From an uncultured Lachnospiraceae bacterium (GTDB taxonomy: Bacteria; Bacillota; Clostridia; Lachnospirales; Lachnospiraceae), in the NCBI GenBank assembly GCA_947574135.1, contig CANPIM010000014.1:1-59111 (forward strand): a stretch of DNA of 59,111 nt, given 5' to 3'. Below the pieces are notes generated by a model, which saw only the letters and a program-made list of their open reading frames with translations, made no database searches and was not told where the DNA came from. This document shows positions 52,100 through 59,111 of this stretch, one piece after another. Position 1 is the first letter of the stretch; each line of letters starts with the position of its first letter. A program made the translations under genes and the position numbers.

Positions 52100-53110
52100 T
52101 TACAGTCGCACCCGCGGGTCGGAAGCAATGATAATGTCCGCCAGCAGATTCAAAATAATATAACACACGGATCCAAAGATGGTTACCCCGATAATGGCCG
52201 GATAGTCCAGGGAGGTGATGGCCTTGGAGATATAGCTACCGATGCCTGGCCAGCTGAAAATCGCCTCCACCAAAAAGGTGTTGGTCAGGGTGTAGCCCAT
52301 GGACAGAGCCACGTCCGTGGCCGTTGCGCCCAGGGAATTTTTCAGAGCATATTTCCAAAGCATCTTAAATTCCCGGATTCCGTAGGAGCGGCCTGCAGTG
52401 ATATAATCCTCGTTCAGGATTTCCAAAAGGGCAGACCGGGTCATGCGGGACACCAGACCAATGGGGTACAGGGCGATGGTAATGCAGGGCAATATAATAT
52501 GAAGAAACCCATCTCCGAACATCTGCCATTTGCCGGTGAGAATACAGTCAAAGAGCAGCATTCCCGTAATCTGGGGCCGTTCCTCAAAAATGGTGGCTGT
52601 TACGCTTAAATCGCCGCCCAGAGGCAATAGATTCAGACTTTTATAGAAAATCAGCTGTAAAAACAGGGCCACCCAGAAGGTGGGCAGGGATACGGCTCCG
52701 ATGGAAAAGAAGCGGCTTGCATGATCCAGCATCCGGTCCTTTTTCTTGGCAGAATAGATGCCCAGGGGAATCCCGATGATAATGGCCAGAAGAAAGGCCA
52801 GAAGCACCAGCTCCAGGGTAGCCGGAACATACTGCTTTAGCTCTGTGGTTACGGGCTGCTTGGAATTCAGGGATTTTCCCAGATCCCCCTTTAACAGCTG
52901 TCCAATATAGTTGACATACTGCTCCGGAAGAGATTTATTTAATCCCAGCTCTTCCCTGGCCTGGGCCAGCTGCTCCTGGGTAGCCCGGTTTCCGGCCCAC
53001 TTGGCTGCCGGATCGGAAGGCACCACCCGGGCAATCACAAAGGTGATGGTGACAACGCCCAGAAGTACCACAATACTGCTCAATAGACGTTTCAGGATAT
53101 ATTTTCCCAT
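52100..53110 (-). CDS. Peptide ABC transporter permease DppB-like
   Basis: 336 residues from the ATG at 53108-53110, with GGAG 7 bases before. Six membrane helices; start MGKYILKRLLSSIVVLLGV is typical of DppB/OppB, as are DPAAKWAGNRATQEQLAQ and the ATPase-contact loop YGIREFKMLWKYALKNSLGA. A hairpin between dppA and this gene probably lowers its expression relative to the binding protein. Confidence 0.93.
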   Translation of the reverse strand: MGKYILKRLLSSIVVLLGVVTITFVIARVVPSDPAAKWAGNRATQEQLAQAREELGLNKSLPEQYVNYIGQLLKGDLGKSLNSKQPVTTELKQYVPATLELVLLAFLLAIIIGIPLGIYSAKKKDRMLDHASRFFSIGAVSLPTFWVALFLQLIFYKSLNLLPLGGDLSVTATIFEERPQITGMLLFDCILTGKWQMFGDGFLHIILPCITIALYPIGLVSRMTRSALLEILNEDYITAGRSYGIREFKMLWKYALKNSLGATATDVALSMGYTLTNTFLVEAIFSWPGIGSYISKAITSLDYPAIIGVTIFGSVCYIILNLLADIIIASDPRVRL

Positions 53111-53124
53111 ATCTGTTCTCCGTT

Positions 53125-53158
53125 TAAAATGGGACGGCACATCTTCATGCGCCGCCCC
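53125..53158 (-). terminator. Attenuating hairpin between dppA and dppB
   Basis: Minus-strand GGGGCGGCGCAT-GAAG-ATGTGCCGTCCC (12-bp stem with two G-T pairs) followed by ATTTTA. It lies between the binding protein and permease genes, where such structures commonly set unequal expression. Confidence 0.65.
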
Positions 53159-53212
53159 ACGCCTGTGAAAATTTGCGGTTGTCCTTTGCCGGTCGGCAAA
53201 GATCAACAGACT

Positions 53213-54811
53213 TTACTTCTTTGTTACATGGTAATAATTAATACAGGAGGCATAGGCAGGATTCTCGTAGACACCCTCCACCTGATTGCTGATAATAAAG
53301 GTGTCGATCTTGTCATAGGGGAAGATAAAATCGCTGTTTTCCACCATCTGCTTCTGCACTTCAATATAGTTGCTTTCCGCCTGATCCCGGTTTGTGGCCG
53401 TTACCTGGATGGCGTCATTGATAAGGGCATCGTACTCGGCATTGTAAATATATCCCAGATTGAAATTGATGGTATCCTCACTGCGGACCATGCTGGTAAA
53501 CCAGCTCTCCGGGGAAGCGTAATCCGGCCACCACATGGATACCAGAAGATCCTGCCGTTCGTTGGGATCCGTTGCCTTGGCCTTATCCCACTGGGAATCC
53601 CACTCCATGGGCTGCAACTCCAGGTCAATGCCAAGCTTCTTAAGGTTTACTTGCCACAGCTGCGCCCAGTTGTTGTATTCGTCCAGGCCTGTTGCATAGG
53701 TAATGGTAAGCTTAAGCCCCTCCGTGCTAATGCCGGACTTATCCAGATACTCCTGGGCCTTGTCCAAATCCGTGGTGTACTGCATCAGGCTTTCGTCGTG
53801 TCCCCAAAGACCTGCGGTTACAATGCCGTGGGACTGTACGCCGTTGCCCTCCAGCACGTTCTCAATGGTTTCTTCATAGGGGAAGGAGTAGGCCAGGGCT
53901 CGCCGGAAGTCCGCATTGTTGGTGGGCTCCTTCTCGTGATTGGGAAGAATCAGGAGATTGGTGTATGTAGGAAAGGTCTGGGTACTCACCTTATCTGTCT
54001 GGGACTTTAGGGCGCTTACGTCGGTGGAGGAGAGCATGCTGGTAATCTGCGCCTCACCCGTCTCCAAAAGCTGCCGTCTGGCGCTGGACTCCGGGGTTTC
54101 CTTGATAATCACATTTTTATACTGGTTATCCTGCCACCCGTCCCGGTAATCCTCAAAGCCCTTTAAAACCACGGTGTCACCGGTGGCCTGGGCAATGGCA
54201 TAGGGACCGGTGCCGCCGTCATTTCCCTGGTTGAACCACTCTGTGGTCTGGTCAAGTGCTGCGTCGCTGACAATGTATCCCGCATAGCAGGCAGAGGAGA
54301 TCAGGTCAATGGGGGAGCCGTAGGAGCAGGTGAATTTCACCTCGTAATCCCCTGTCGCCTCAATGCTTGTAACGGAATCCCAAAGATAGGCGGCTCCCTG
54401 TCCCAGCTCCTTTACCTTGTTAATGGAGTTTACCACATTGGCTGCCGTCATGGAGGTGCCGTCGTGGAACTTTACATCCTCCCGAAGCTTGAAGGTCCAC
54501 TCGGTACCCTCCTCATTGGAGCTCCACTCCGTAGCCAGAAGGGGCTCTACATTTCCGGTCTGATCGTTGTAATGGGTCAGGGTCTCATATACGTTGTGGA
54601 GCACCATGACTCCGTTGGAATATTCTACCCGGGGATCCAAAGTTACATAGGGCTGCGACGCGTAGGAATGATATAATACATCCTGGGAAGAGCCGCCGGC
54701 GGCCTGGGGAGTCTGGGTAGCACCTTCCGCTTCCTCTTTCTTCCCGCCGCACCCGGTTAACAGGGCAGCCGTCAGTGCAGCCACTAAAAGCGCACAAATC
54801 TGTTTTTTCAT
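53213..54811 (-). CDS. Peptide-binding lipoprotein DppA/OppA-like
   Basis: 532 residues, SBP family 5. Lipoprotein signal with Cys21 in LLTGC, a short glutamate/glutamine-rich spacer, then the bilobed fold with TLDPRVEYSNGVMVLHNVYETL, EWTFKLREDVKFHDGT (signature of the family) and a closing NSDFIFPYDKIDTFIISNQVEG segment. It supplies peptides or small amine-acid conjugates to DppBC. It has its own promoter candidate and is preceded by the terminator of the pucR gene. Confidence 0.95.
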   Translation of the reverse strand: MKKQICALLVAALTAALLTGCGGKKEEAEGATQTPQAAGGSSQDVLYHSYASQPYVTLDPRVEYSNGVMVLHNVYETLTHYNDQTGNVEPLLATEWSSNEEGTEWTFKLREDVKFHDGTSMTAANVVNSINKVKELGQGAAYLWDSVTSIEATGDYEVKFTCSYGSPIDLISSACYAGYIVSDAALDQTTEWFNQGNDGGTGPYAIAQATGDTVVLKGFEDYRDGWQDNQYKNVIIKETPESSARRQLLETGEAQITSMLSSTDVSALKSQTDKVSTQTFPTYTNLLILPNHEKEPTNNADFRRALAYSFPYEETIENVLEGNGVQSHGIVTAGLWGHDESLMQYTTDLDKAQEYLDKSGISTEGLKLTITYATGLDEYNNWAQLWQVNLKKLGIDLELQPMEWDSQWDKAKATDPNERQDLLVSMWWPDYASPESWFTSMVRSEDTINFNLGYIYNAEYDALINDAIQVTATNRDQAESNYIEVQKQMVENSDFIFPYDKIDTFIISNQVEGVYENPAYASCINYYHVTKK

Positions 54812-54843
54812 AATGCTATCCTCCTCATAAAAATATTGTGTTA

Positions 54844-54871
54844 ATCATATACCTATTTTCCCCATTTGTAA
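54844..54871 (-). promoter_or_regulatory. Candidate dppA promoter
   Basis: Minus-strand TTACAA (54866-54871), 16-bp spacer, TATGAT (54844-54849), about 33 bases before the start codon. The -35 is weak, which fits an activator-dependent promoter such as one driven by PucR. Confidence 0.4.
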
Positions 54872-54881
54872 TTATCATTCA

Positions 54882-54929
54882 TAATAAAAAATAGCAGAGT
54901 TTATTGTCCTAATCAACAATGAACTCTGC
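54882..54929 (-). terminator. Terminator of the racemase-pucR unit
   Basis: 14-bp stem with one mismatch (GCAGAGTTCATTGT / ACAATAAACTCTGC, 54894-54929), 8-base loop, followed on the minus strand by TATTTTTTATT. It separates the regulator gene from dppA. Confidence 0.88.
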
Positions 54930-54940
54930 CAATGGGCCAT

Positions 54941-56539
54941 TTATTCTTCCAGGAGACGCTTTAGGGCCACTGCCCGGTATAAATCCATCATTTCCGGCAT
55001 GTCTGTCACCCGGCAGCCCAGCTTCTCGGAGATCTTTTTCAGCCGGTATTTGATGGTATTGGGGTGCAAGAACATTTGTCTGGCTGTTTCCCCTGTATTC
55101 ATATAAGCGTCAAAATAAAATTTTGCAAGGGTTTCCCCAAGCTCTCTCTCCAGATCCGGATCCCCGCATTTCAGAACCCGGAGGATTCGCATTTGCTCCA
55201 TGACAGCCGCTTCCCCCTGATCGATAATATCCCGGCATTGTCCTGCGAAGCGAATTTCGTAGGCGCTGAGGATTTCTGCCCGGGGGTACAGACGCACTGC
55301 AACGTCCAGCATCTCTGCCATGGAAATATAGGCCCTCCGCACCTCCGTGGTGCTTTCCAAATCACAGCTGTACATAACATGGCAGGCAATGCTTTGCTGG
55401 CGGATCTGTTCCTTCATATCTAAAAGGGTGGGGACCCACTGACTGGAGACGCCGTCATCTAAAAATACCACCACAAAATCGTCGTACACATCCATGACCA
55501 GGGTTTGACAGTATCTGGACAGACTGTCATGAAGTATTTTCATAATCTTCCGGTAATCGGCCATCTCCATGGTCTGCGGCTTGAGCAATATCATGTTGCG
55601 AACCCGGGTCTCGTCAATGTTTAAATTTCTGGCAAGCTGACGCATTTTCACAGGCTCATCCCGGATGACGGACCGAATAAAATCCAGCACTCCCAGATTA
55701 TCCTTTCTCTCATTCCACATTTTCAGAAACAGAGAGACAGCCTCCTCGATCTGCCGGACAATCTCCTGGGAAATGGGTTCCTCTGCCCCTATGACAATCA
55801 AATTTTGGTACAGGGCAGAGTTGTCTTTGACTCTTCCTCTCTGAAAATATTGTTTTTCCCCGCTTTTTCCAATAACGGAATGGCTCTTTTCCTCTGTATT
55901 TAAAACAGCGTCCAGCAGGGTTAAAATATCCCGTTCCAGCATCACCGGCCAGGATGCATAGTTTAACAGCCGCCAGGCCCTGTCAATGATAATCACGGTC
56001 AGCTGCAGGTGATCGCTGATAATGCGCAGCAGGGAATCAATGCTGCGTTGCTGGGGAGCTAGGGAGGACAATTTATCCAGAACCTCAGGAACAAAATTGG
56101 TGGATCGGTTCTGATCCTGAAAAATGGCATGCTGAATTTCCGTGATGGCCTCGGAATAGCGGAGCTCATAGCGGTTTTCAGGCATGCAGATAAGGACAAA
56201 GCCCAGCTCATCCGCTGTTTCCAGCAGGCGCTTGTCCACATGCTTCAGGAAAAGCCCCACATAGTACAGCATGATACCAACACCCCCGGTGGCGCTCATT
56301 CTGCGGATCACATTGCATTGATCCTCTACCCGGTCCTTGACACTGGCAAGCGCGGAGATAATCAGCTCGCTGCCTGTATATTCCGTGCAGCGAAGGAGCT
56401 CATCCTGTAAAACCGTGGGCTCCGTGTACTCCAGCACGGAGACAGCGGAAACAATCTTGTCCAGGCCGGCCTGCCCGGCTAACACCCTTGCCTCCCGCAT
56501 ACAGGGAAGCTTTAGCACATCGCGAATAGAAATACTCAT
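54941..56539 (-). CDS. PucR-family transcriptional regulator
   Basis: 532 residues. The N-terminal purine-catabolism-type sensor domain (about 1-125; VLKLPCMREARVLAG start), a middle GGDEF-like/linker region, and a C-terminal PucR helix-turn-helix (TARQMFLHPNTIKYRLKKISEKLG) near the end. Such regulators act as ligand-responsive activators of purine, amino acid or peptide catabolism genes. It sits between the racemase (12 bp upstream) and the dpp operon, which it most likely controls. The ATG follows AAAGGATG. Confidence 0.92.
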   Translation of the reverse strand: MSISIRDVLKLPCMREARVLAGQAGLDKIVSAVSVLEYTEPTVLQDELLRCTEYTGSELIISALASVKDRVEDQCNVIRRMSATGGVGIMLYYVGLFLKHVDKRLLETADELGFVLICMPENRYELRYSEAITEIQHAIFQDQNRSTNFVPEVLDKLSSLAPQQRSIDSLLRIISDHLQLTVIIIDRAWRLLNYASWPVMLERDILTLLDAVLNTEEKSHSVIGKSGEKQYFQRGRVKDNSALYQNLIVIGAEEPISQEIVRQIEEAVSLFLKMWNERKDNLGVLDFIRSVIRDEPVKMRQLARNLNIDETRVRNMILLKPQTMEMADYRKIMKILHDSLSRYCQTLVMDVYDDFVVVFLDDGVSSQWVPTLLDMKEQIRQQSIACHVMYSCDLESTTEVRRAYISMAEMLDVAVRLYPRAEILSAYEIRFAGQCRDIIDQGEAAVMEQMRILRVLKCGDPDLERELGETLAKFYFDAYMNTGETARQMFLHPNTIKYRLKKISEKLGCRVTDMPEMMDLYRAVALKRLLEE

Positions 56540-56551
56540 GAAGCATCCTTT

Positions 56552-57259
56552 CTATTTGACCGGAACCGGCATATAGGTGCGTCTGCTGTGGGTTAATCCC
56601 ATTTTAGCGTACATTTCCAGCATTTTCACGGCTGTCTGGGCTGCCTCCAGAACGGGAATATCAAAGCCTGCCATGCGCAGCCTTTCCGCTACGTTTTCCG
56701 CCACATCAATCATGGCCGTACATCCCAGGACCAGGACCTCCACCCGGGATTCCCGGATAACTCTTATGGCCTCCCGGACCAGGGCCGCCTCCAGAACCTC
56801 CTTGTTGTCCAGCTGGGCCACGGGAATGCCAACGCTGGAGATACTCACCACCCGATCCCCCATCCCGGCTCGCAGAACCTCATGGGTAATCAGAGGAAGG
56901 ACATTGTCCAAAACCGAGAGAATCCCGATCCGATCCCCGATTCCCATGGCCGTCAGCATCACCGGCTCGAAGCCTCCGAAAATGGGAATATGGGTCACCT
57001 CCCGGGCGCCCCGAACCCCCGGATCTCCGAAGCAGTTTACAAACACTGCGTCCATGCCCTGCTTTTCCGCCTTTATGCAAAGATCTATGATTTGAGGCTG
57101 GGCAAGGGCTTCCTCGTATTCGCTTTGGATGGTTTCCGGGCCCTCAGAAACGCCATCCGGAATCAAAGTGGTATCCCTTTCCAGATATTTTCCGATGTAG
57201 GAAATTTCCTCCTCTGTGGTTTCCAGAGTTACGGGGTTTAAGCACATAATTTTTAACAT
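56552..57259 (-). CDS. Asp/Glu/hydantoin racemase family protein
   Basis: 235 residues from the ATG at 57257-57259, which has CAGGAGG 8 bases before; a longer reading to 57553 is rejected as it runs through the promoter region. The two catalytic cysteines are present: Cys76 in VNCFGDPG and Cys180 in LGCTAM, with NCFGDPG being the hydantoin racemase form. It is the first gene of a unit with pucR. Together with two DUF917 proteins and a dipeptidase it suggests use of D/L mixtures of hydantoins or amino acid derivatives. Confidence 0.9.
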   Translation of the reverse strand: MLKIMCLNPVTLETTEEEISYIGKYLERDTTLIPDGVSEGPETIQSEYEEALAQPQIIDLCIKAEKQGMDAVFVNCFGDPGVRGAREVTHIPIFGGFEPVMLTAMGIGDRIGILSVLDNVLPLITHEVLRAGMGDRVVSISSVGIPVAQLDNKEVLEAALVREAIRVIRESRVEVLVLGCTAMIDVAENVAERLRMAGFDIPVLEAAQTAVKMLEMYAKMGLTHSRRTYMPVPVK

Positions 57260-57297
57260 GATTCTGCCTCCTGAAGTTGTATTACCTTTATGGAATG

Positions 57298-57325
57298 CCA
57301 ATCCTGATTCGTCCACACGGATTGG
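57298..57325. promoter_or_regulatory. Inverted repeat upstream of the racemase gene, possible operator
   Basis: CCAATCC (57298-57304) and GGATTGG (57319-57325), perfect 7-bp arms with a 14-bp spacer. It lies just downstream of a minus-strand TACAAT (57338-57343), so it could be bound by the PucR regulator to control its own unit. Confidence 0.4.
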
Positions 57326-57430
57326 TGATTTTATTCTATTGTAGCAATTTGTTTGTATGGAGGCTAGTCCTAAAGGGTGATTTTTTCTTTTTTCTTTAAG
57401 CAAAAGACTTGCGGATAAGGGTAAGCGGAC

Positions 57431-57459
57431 TTGAACTTCCCGATCCTGTGATATACAAT
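57431..57459 (+). promoter_or_regulatory. GH51 arabinofuranosidase promoter
   Basis: TTGAAC (57431-57436), 17-bp spacer, TACAAT (57454-57459), about 47 bases upstream of the GH51 start codon. Confidence 0.75.
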
Positions 57460-57506
57460 GGGAATAGAAAGAGCGTTCACCCAAAATAATTTTAGGAGGT
57501 TTTACT

Positions 57507-58991
57507 ATGAAGGTGCAGATTAATCCCAAAAGACAGCTTTTTAAGCGGGACAAGATGATTTATGGCCATTTTCTGGAACATTTTCACCGACAGACCTACG
57601 GCGGCGTATACGATCCCGGCAATCCGCTCTCCGACGAGGACGGCCTGCGGCGGGATGTCATAGAGGCTATGCGGGAAATTGAGGTGCCGGTGCTGCGCTG
57701 GCCGGGGGGCTGCTTTGTGTCCTCCTATCACTGGAAGGACGGAGTAGGGGAGAAGCGCATCCCCCTGTTTGACAAGGCCTGGCGGGTAGAGGACCCCAAC
57801 ACCTTTGGCACAGATGAATATGTGGCCATGTGCCGGAAAATCGGGTGTGAACCGTATATCTGCACCAATGCAGGGACGGGAACGGCGGAGGAGATGAGTG
57901 ACTGGGCGGAGTATTGTAATCTGGAAAATGAGGGCCAGTATGCCAAATGGCGAATTGAAAACGGACACAAGGAGCCTTATAGGGTAAAATACTGGAGCAT
58001 TGGGAACGAAAATTACGGAGATTGGGAGATTGGAGCCAGGGATGCGGAGGAGTGGGGCCGTCTGGTGCGGGAATCCGCGAAAATGCTGCTGCATGTGGAT
58101 CCTACCATAGAGCTGTCAGCGGCAGCACTGGCGGACGTGGACTGGAACACCAATATTCTCAAGAATGCCGGCAGTCGGCTGAAATGGATATCCATTCACA
58201 AATACTGGGATCGCAATCACGAGGTAAACACGGAGGCGGATTACCGCCAGTGCATGGCCTTTACCGGGGAGCTGGACGAGGGAATCCGCCAGGTGAGAGG
58301 AATTCTCTGCGCCATGGGCCTTGAAAAGAACATTCGGATTGCCTTTGACGAGTGGAATCTGCGGGGCTGGTATCACCCCGGCTGCCGCTATGAGTACGGG
58401 GTGACGAAGGAGGATTATCTGTATCCCCGGGATGACAATGACGACAACACCAAGTATACCATGGCGGACACGGTGTTTACGGCCTGCTTCCTGAACACCT
58501 GCAACCGGAACGGAGATATTATGGGCATGGCCAATTACGCCCCTATTGTCAATGCCAGGGGCTGCATTTACACCCATAAGGATGGCATTGTGCTGCGGGG
58601 CACGTATTATGTGTTCCAGATGTATGTGAAGCTTATGGGAGATACCATTCTCGATCTGTGGGATGCGGATCCGGAAATGATCACCTTCCCCCATCTGAAG
58701 GGCGGAGAACGGCAGGTGCAGGTGCTGGATGTGCTGGCTACCCTGCGGTCCGACGGCGCGGTGGTGGTTTCCGTCATGAATAAGGATCCGGAGCGGGAGC
58801 GGGCCCTGAATCTCTCGGTACCTGGCGTGAAAAAGTATCGCATACATACGTTAAACGGCGAATCCACGGAGGCCTACAATGATATTGGCATCCAGGGCAT
58901 TGTCCCCAGGACCGGAGAGTGGCTTGCCTGTGACGGGGCGGTGGATCTTTGGCTGGAGCCCCATTCTGTGAATATAATCGAGCTTCTGTAG
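57507..58991 (+). CDS. Alpha-L-arabinofuranosidase, glycoside hydrolase family 51
   Basis: 494 residues, usual length for intracellular GH51, no signal peptide. The TIM barrel has acid/base Glu168 in SIGNENYG and nucleophile Glu282 in AFDEWNLRG; VPVLRWPGGCFVSSYHW near 52-68 is a family landmark, and a C-terminal beta domain completes it. It removes alpha-linked L-arabinofuranose from arabino-oligosaccharides. It stands alone with its own promoter, divergent from the racemase-pucR unit. The ribosome binding site is TAGGAGGTTTTACT before the ATG. It complements the GH127 enzyme at 30123. Confidence 0.95.
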   Translation: MKVQINPKRQLFKRDKMIYGHFLEHFHRQTYGGVYDPGNPLSDEDGLRRDVIEAMREIEVPVLRWPGGCFVSSYHWKDGVGEKRIPLFDKAWRVEDPNTFGTDEYVAMCRKIGCEPYICTNAGTGTAEEMSDWAEYCNLENEGQYAKWRIENGHKEPYRVKYWSIGNENYGDWEIGARDAEEWGRLVRESAKMLLHVDPTIELSAAALADVDWNTNILKNAGSRLKWISIHKYWDRNHEVNTEADYRQCMAFTGELDEGIRQVRGILCAMGLEKNIRIAFDEWNLRGWYHPGCRYEYGVTKEDYLYPRDDNDDNTKYTMADTVFTACFLNTCNRNGDIMGMANYAPIVNARGCIYTHKDGIVLRGTYYVFQMYVKLMGDTILDLWDADPEMITFPHLKGGERQVQVLDVLATLRSDGAVVVSVMNKDPERERALNLSVPGVKKYRIHTLNGESTEAYNDIGIQGIVPRTGEWLACDGAVDLWLEPHSVNIIELL

Positions 58992-59034
58992 GGGAGGCCT
59001 GCTTTTGCGGAGCCTGGATGTGGCAGACAATTTT
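58992..59034. other. Gap between GH51 gene and recombinase end, weak hairpin
   Basis: 43 bp between converging stop codons. It holds an imperfect hairpin (AGGC-CTGC / GCGG-A-GCCT with TTTT loop near 58996-59017) without an adjacent U-tract, so termination here is doubtful. An attachment site for the neighbouring recombinase could lie here, but nothing confirms it. Confidence 0.3.
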
Positions 59035-59111
59035 TTAAACCTGTAATAATGTTGCATGTGCGTAATAGTTCAGCGTCATGGTAATGTTAGAATGTCCCAT
59101 GATATACTGTA
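59035..59111 (-). CDS. Tyrosine recombinase/integrase, C-terminal end (rest outside window)
   Basis: The last 24 codons of a minus-strand gene are visible, cut by the right edge. They encode QYIMGHSNITMTLNYYAH followed by ATLLQV and a stop at 59035-59037. This is the catalytic C-terminus of phage- or transposon-type tyrosine recombinases: the MGHSNI histidine box and the nucleophile tyrosine in YYAH (the second Tyr by comparison with the xxYxH ending of relatives). Such genes usually lie at the end of an integrated element, next to its attachment site. The end is intact, with a proper stop, but whether the gene is complete cannot be seen. Confidence 0.8.
   Translation of the reverse strand, partial: QYIMGHSNITMTLNYYAHATLLQV

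Noticed and set aside
57258..57344. 28-codon plus-strand reading frame in the gap before the GH51 gene
   Set aside because: No ribosome binding site upstream, no recognisable sequence, and it lies across the opposing racemase promoter region.
57260..57553. N-terminal extension of the racemase
   Set aside because: It would overlap the GH51 start and cross the promoter region; the ATG at 57259 has a strong AGGAGG and gives the family's usual length.
58996..59017. Terminator after the GH51 gene
   Set aside because: The hairpin has a bulge and no U-tract directly after it; listed only as a weak structure.
1..59111. CRISPR array, insertion sequence or tRNA gene
   Set aside because: No regularly spaced direct repeats, transposase or cloverleaf sequence was recognised anywhere in the window.

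Overview
The window looks like the chromosomal origin region of a Gram-positive, spore-forming anaerobe of the Clostridia, most likely a member of the Lachnospiraceae. The evidence is the gene order dnaA | rpmH-rnpA-yidD-yidC-jag-mnmE-mnmG ... rsmG ... parA-parB, two perfect parS sites, AGGAGG-type ribosome binding sites, lipoprotein rather than periplasmic binding proteins, and Lachnospiraceae-type families (DUF4446, DUF3881). No rRNA, tRNA, CRISPR array or insertion sequence was seen.

Left part (1-19740), mostly core genes. dnaA (cut by the left edge) diverges from the ribosomal protein L34 / RNase P / membrane insertase / tRNA modification operon. Two genes sit between mnmG and rsmG, which are normally neighbours: a 148-aa unknown and a giant DUF4132-type protein of about 1728 aa with its own candidate promoter. 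After rsmG come a convergent alpha/beta hydrolase, parS-parA-parB, a DUF4446 protein, serS (with an archaeal/eukaryote-like motif 3) and a DUF3881 protein, closed by a bidirectional terminator.

Middle part (19814-39144), accessory metabolism. A PrpR-like regulator with a degenerate AAA+ domain and a GH36 alpha-galactosidase lie on the minus strand. Diverging from them is one apparently continuous plus-strand operon of 11 genes (about 14.8 kb): tripartite carboxylate transporter TctB-TctA-TctC, a divergent PdxA-like dehydrogenase, GH13, GH127 and GH31 glycosidases, a MATE exporter, PdxA2-like dehydrogenase, DUF1537 four-carbon acid-sugar kinase and a LarA-like nickel-pincer racemase/epimerase. 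I infer a route that imports an acidic glycoside or sugar acid, trims its sugars in the cytoplasm, epimerises a tetronate at C2 (D-erythronate to D-threonate), phosphorylates it and oxidatively decarboxylates it to dihydroxyacetone phosphate. This is the most likely undescribed system in the window.

Right part (39130-57259), minus strand. One operon encodes a lone extracellular sugar-type binding lipoprotein, a very large hybrid sensor kinase and a PdaA-like peptidoglycan deacetylase. Upstream of it is a dipeptide/oligopeptide ABC importer (DppA, B, C and a fused DppD-DppF), followed by tightly coupled DUF917, M20 dipeptidase and second DUF917 genes, and preceded by a hydantoin/Asp-Glu racemase plus a PucR regulator. 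A GH51 arabinofuranosidase follows on the plus strand. The last 77 bases encode the C-terminal end of a tyrosine recombinase on the minus strand, so a mobile element probably begins at the right edge.
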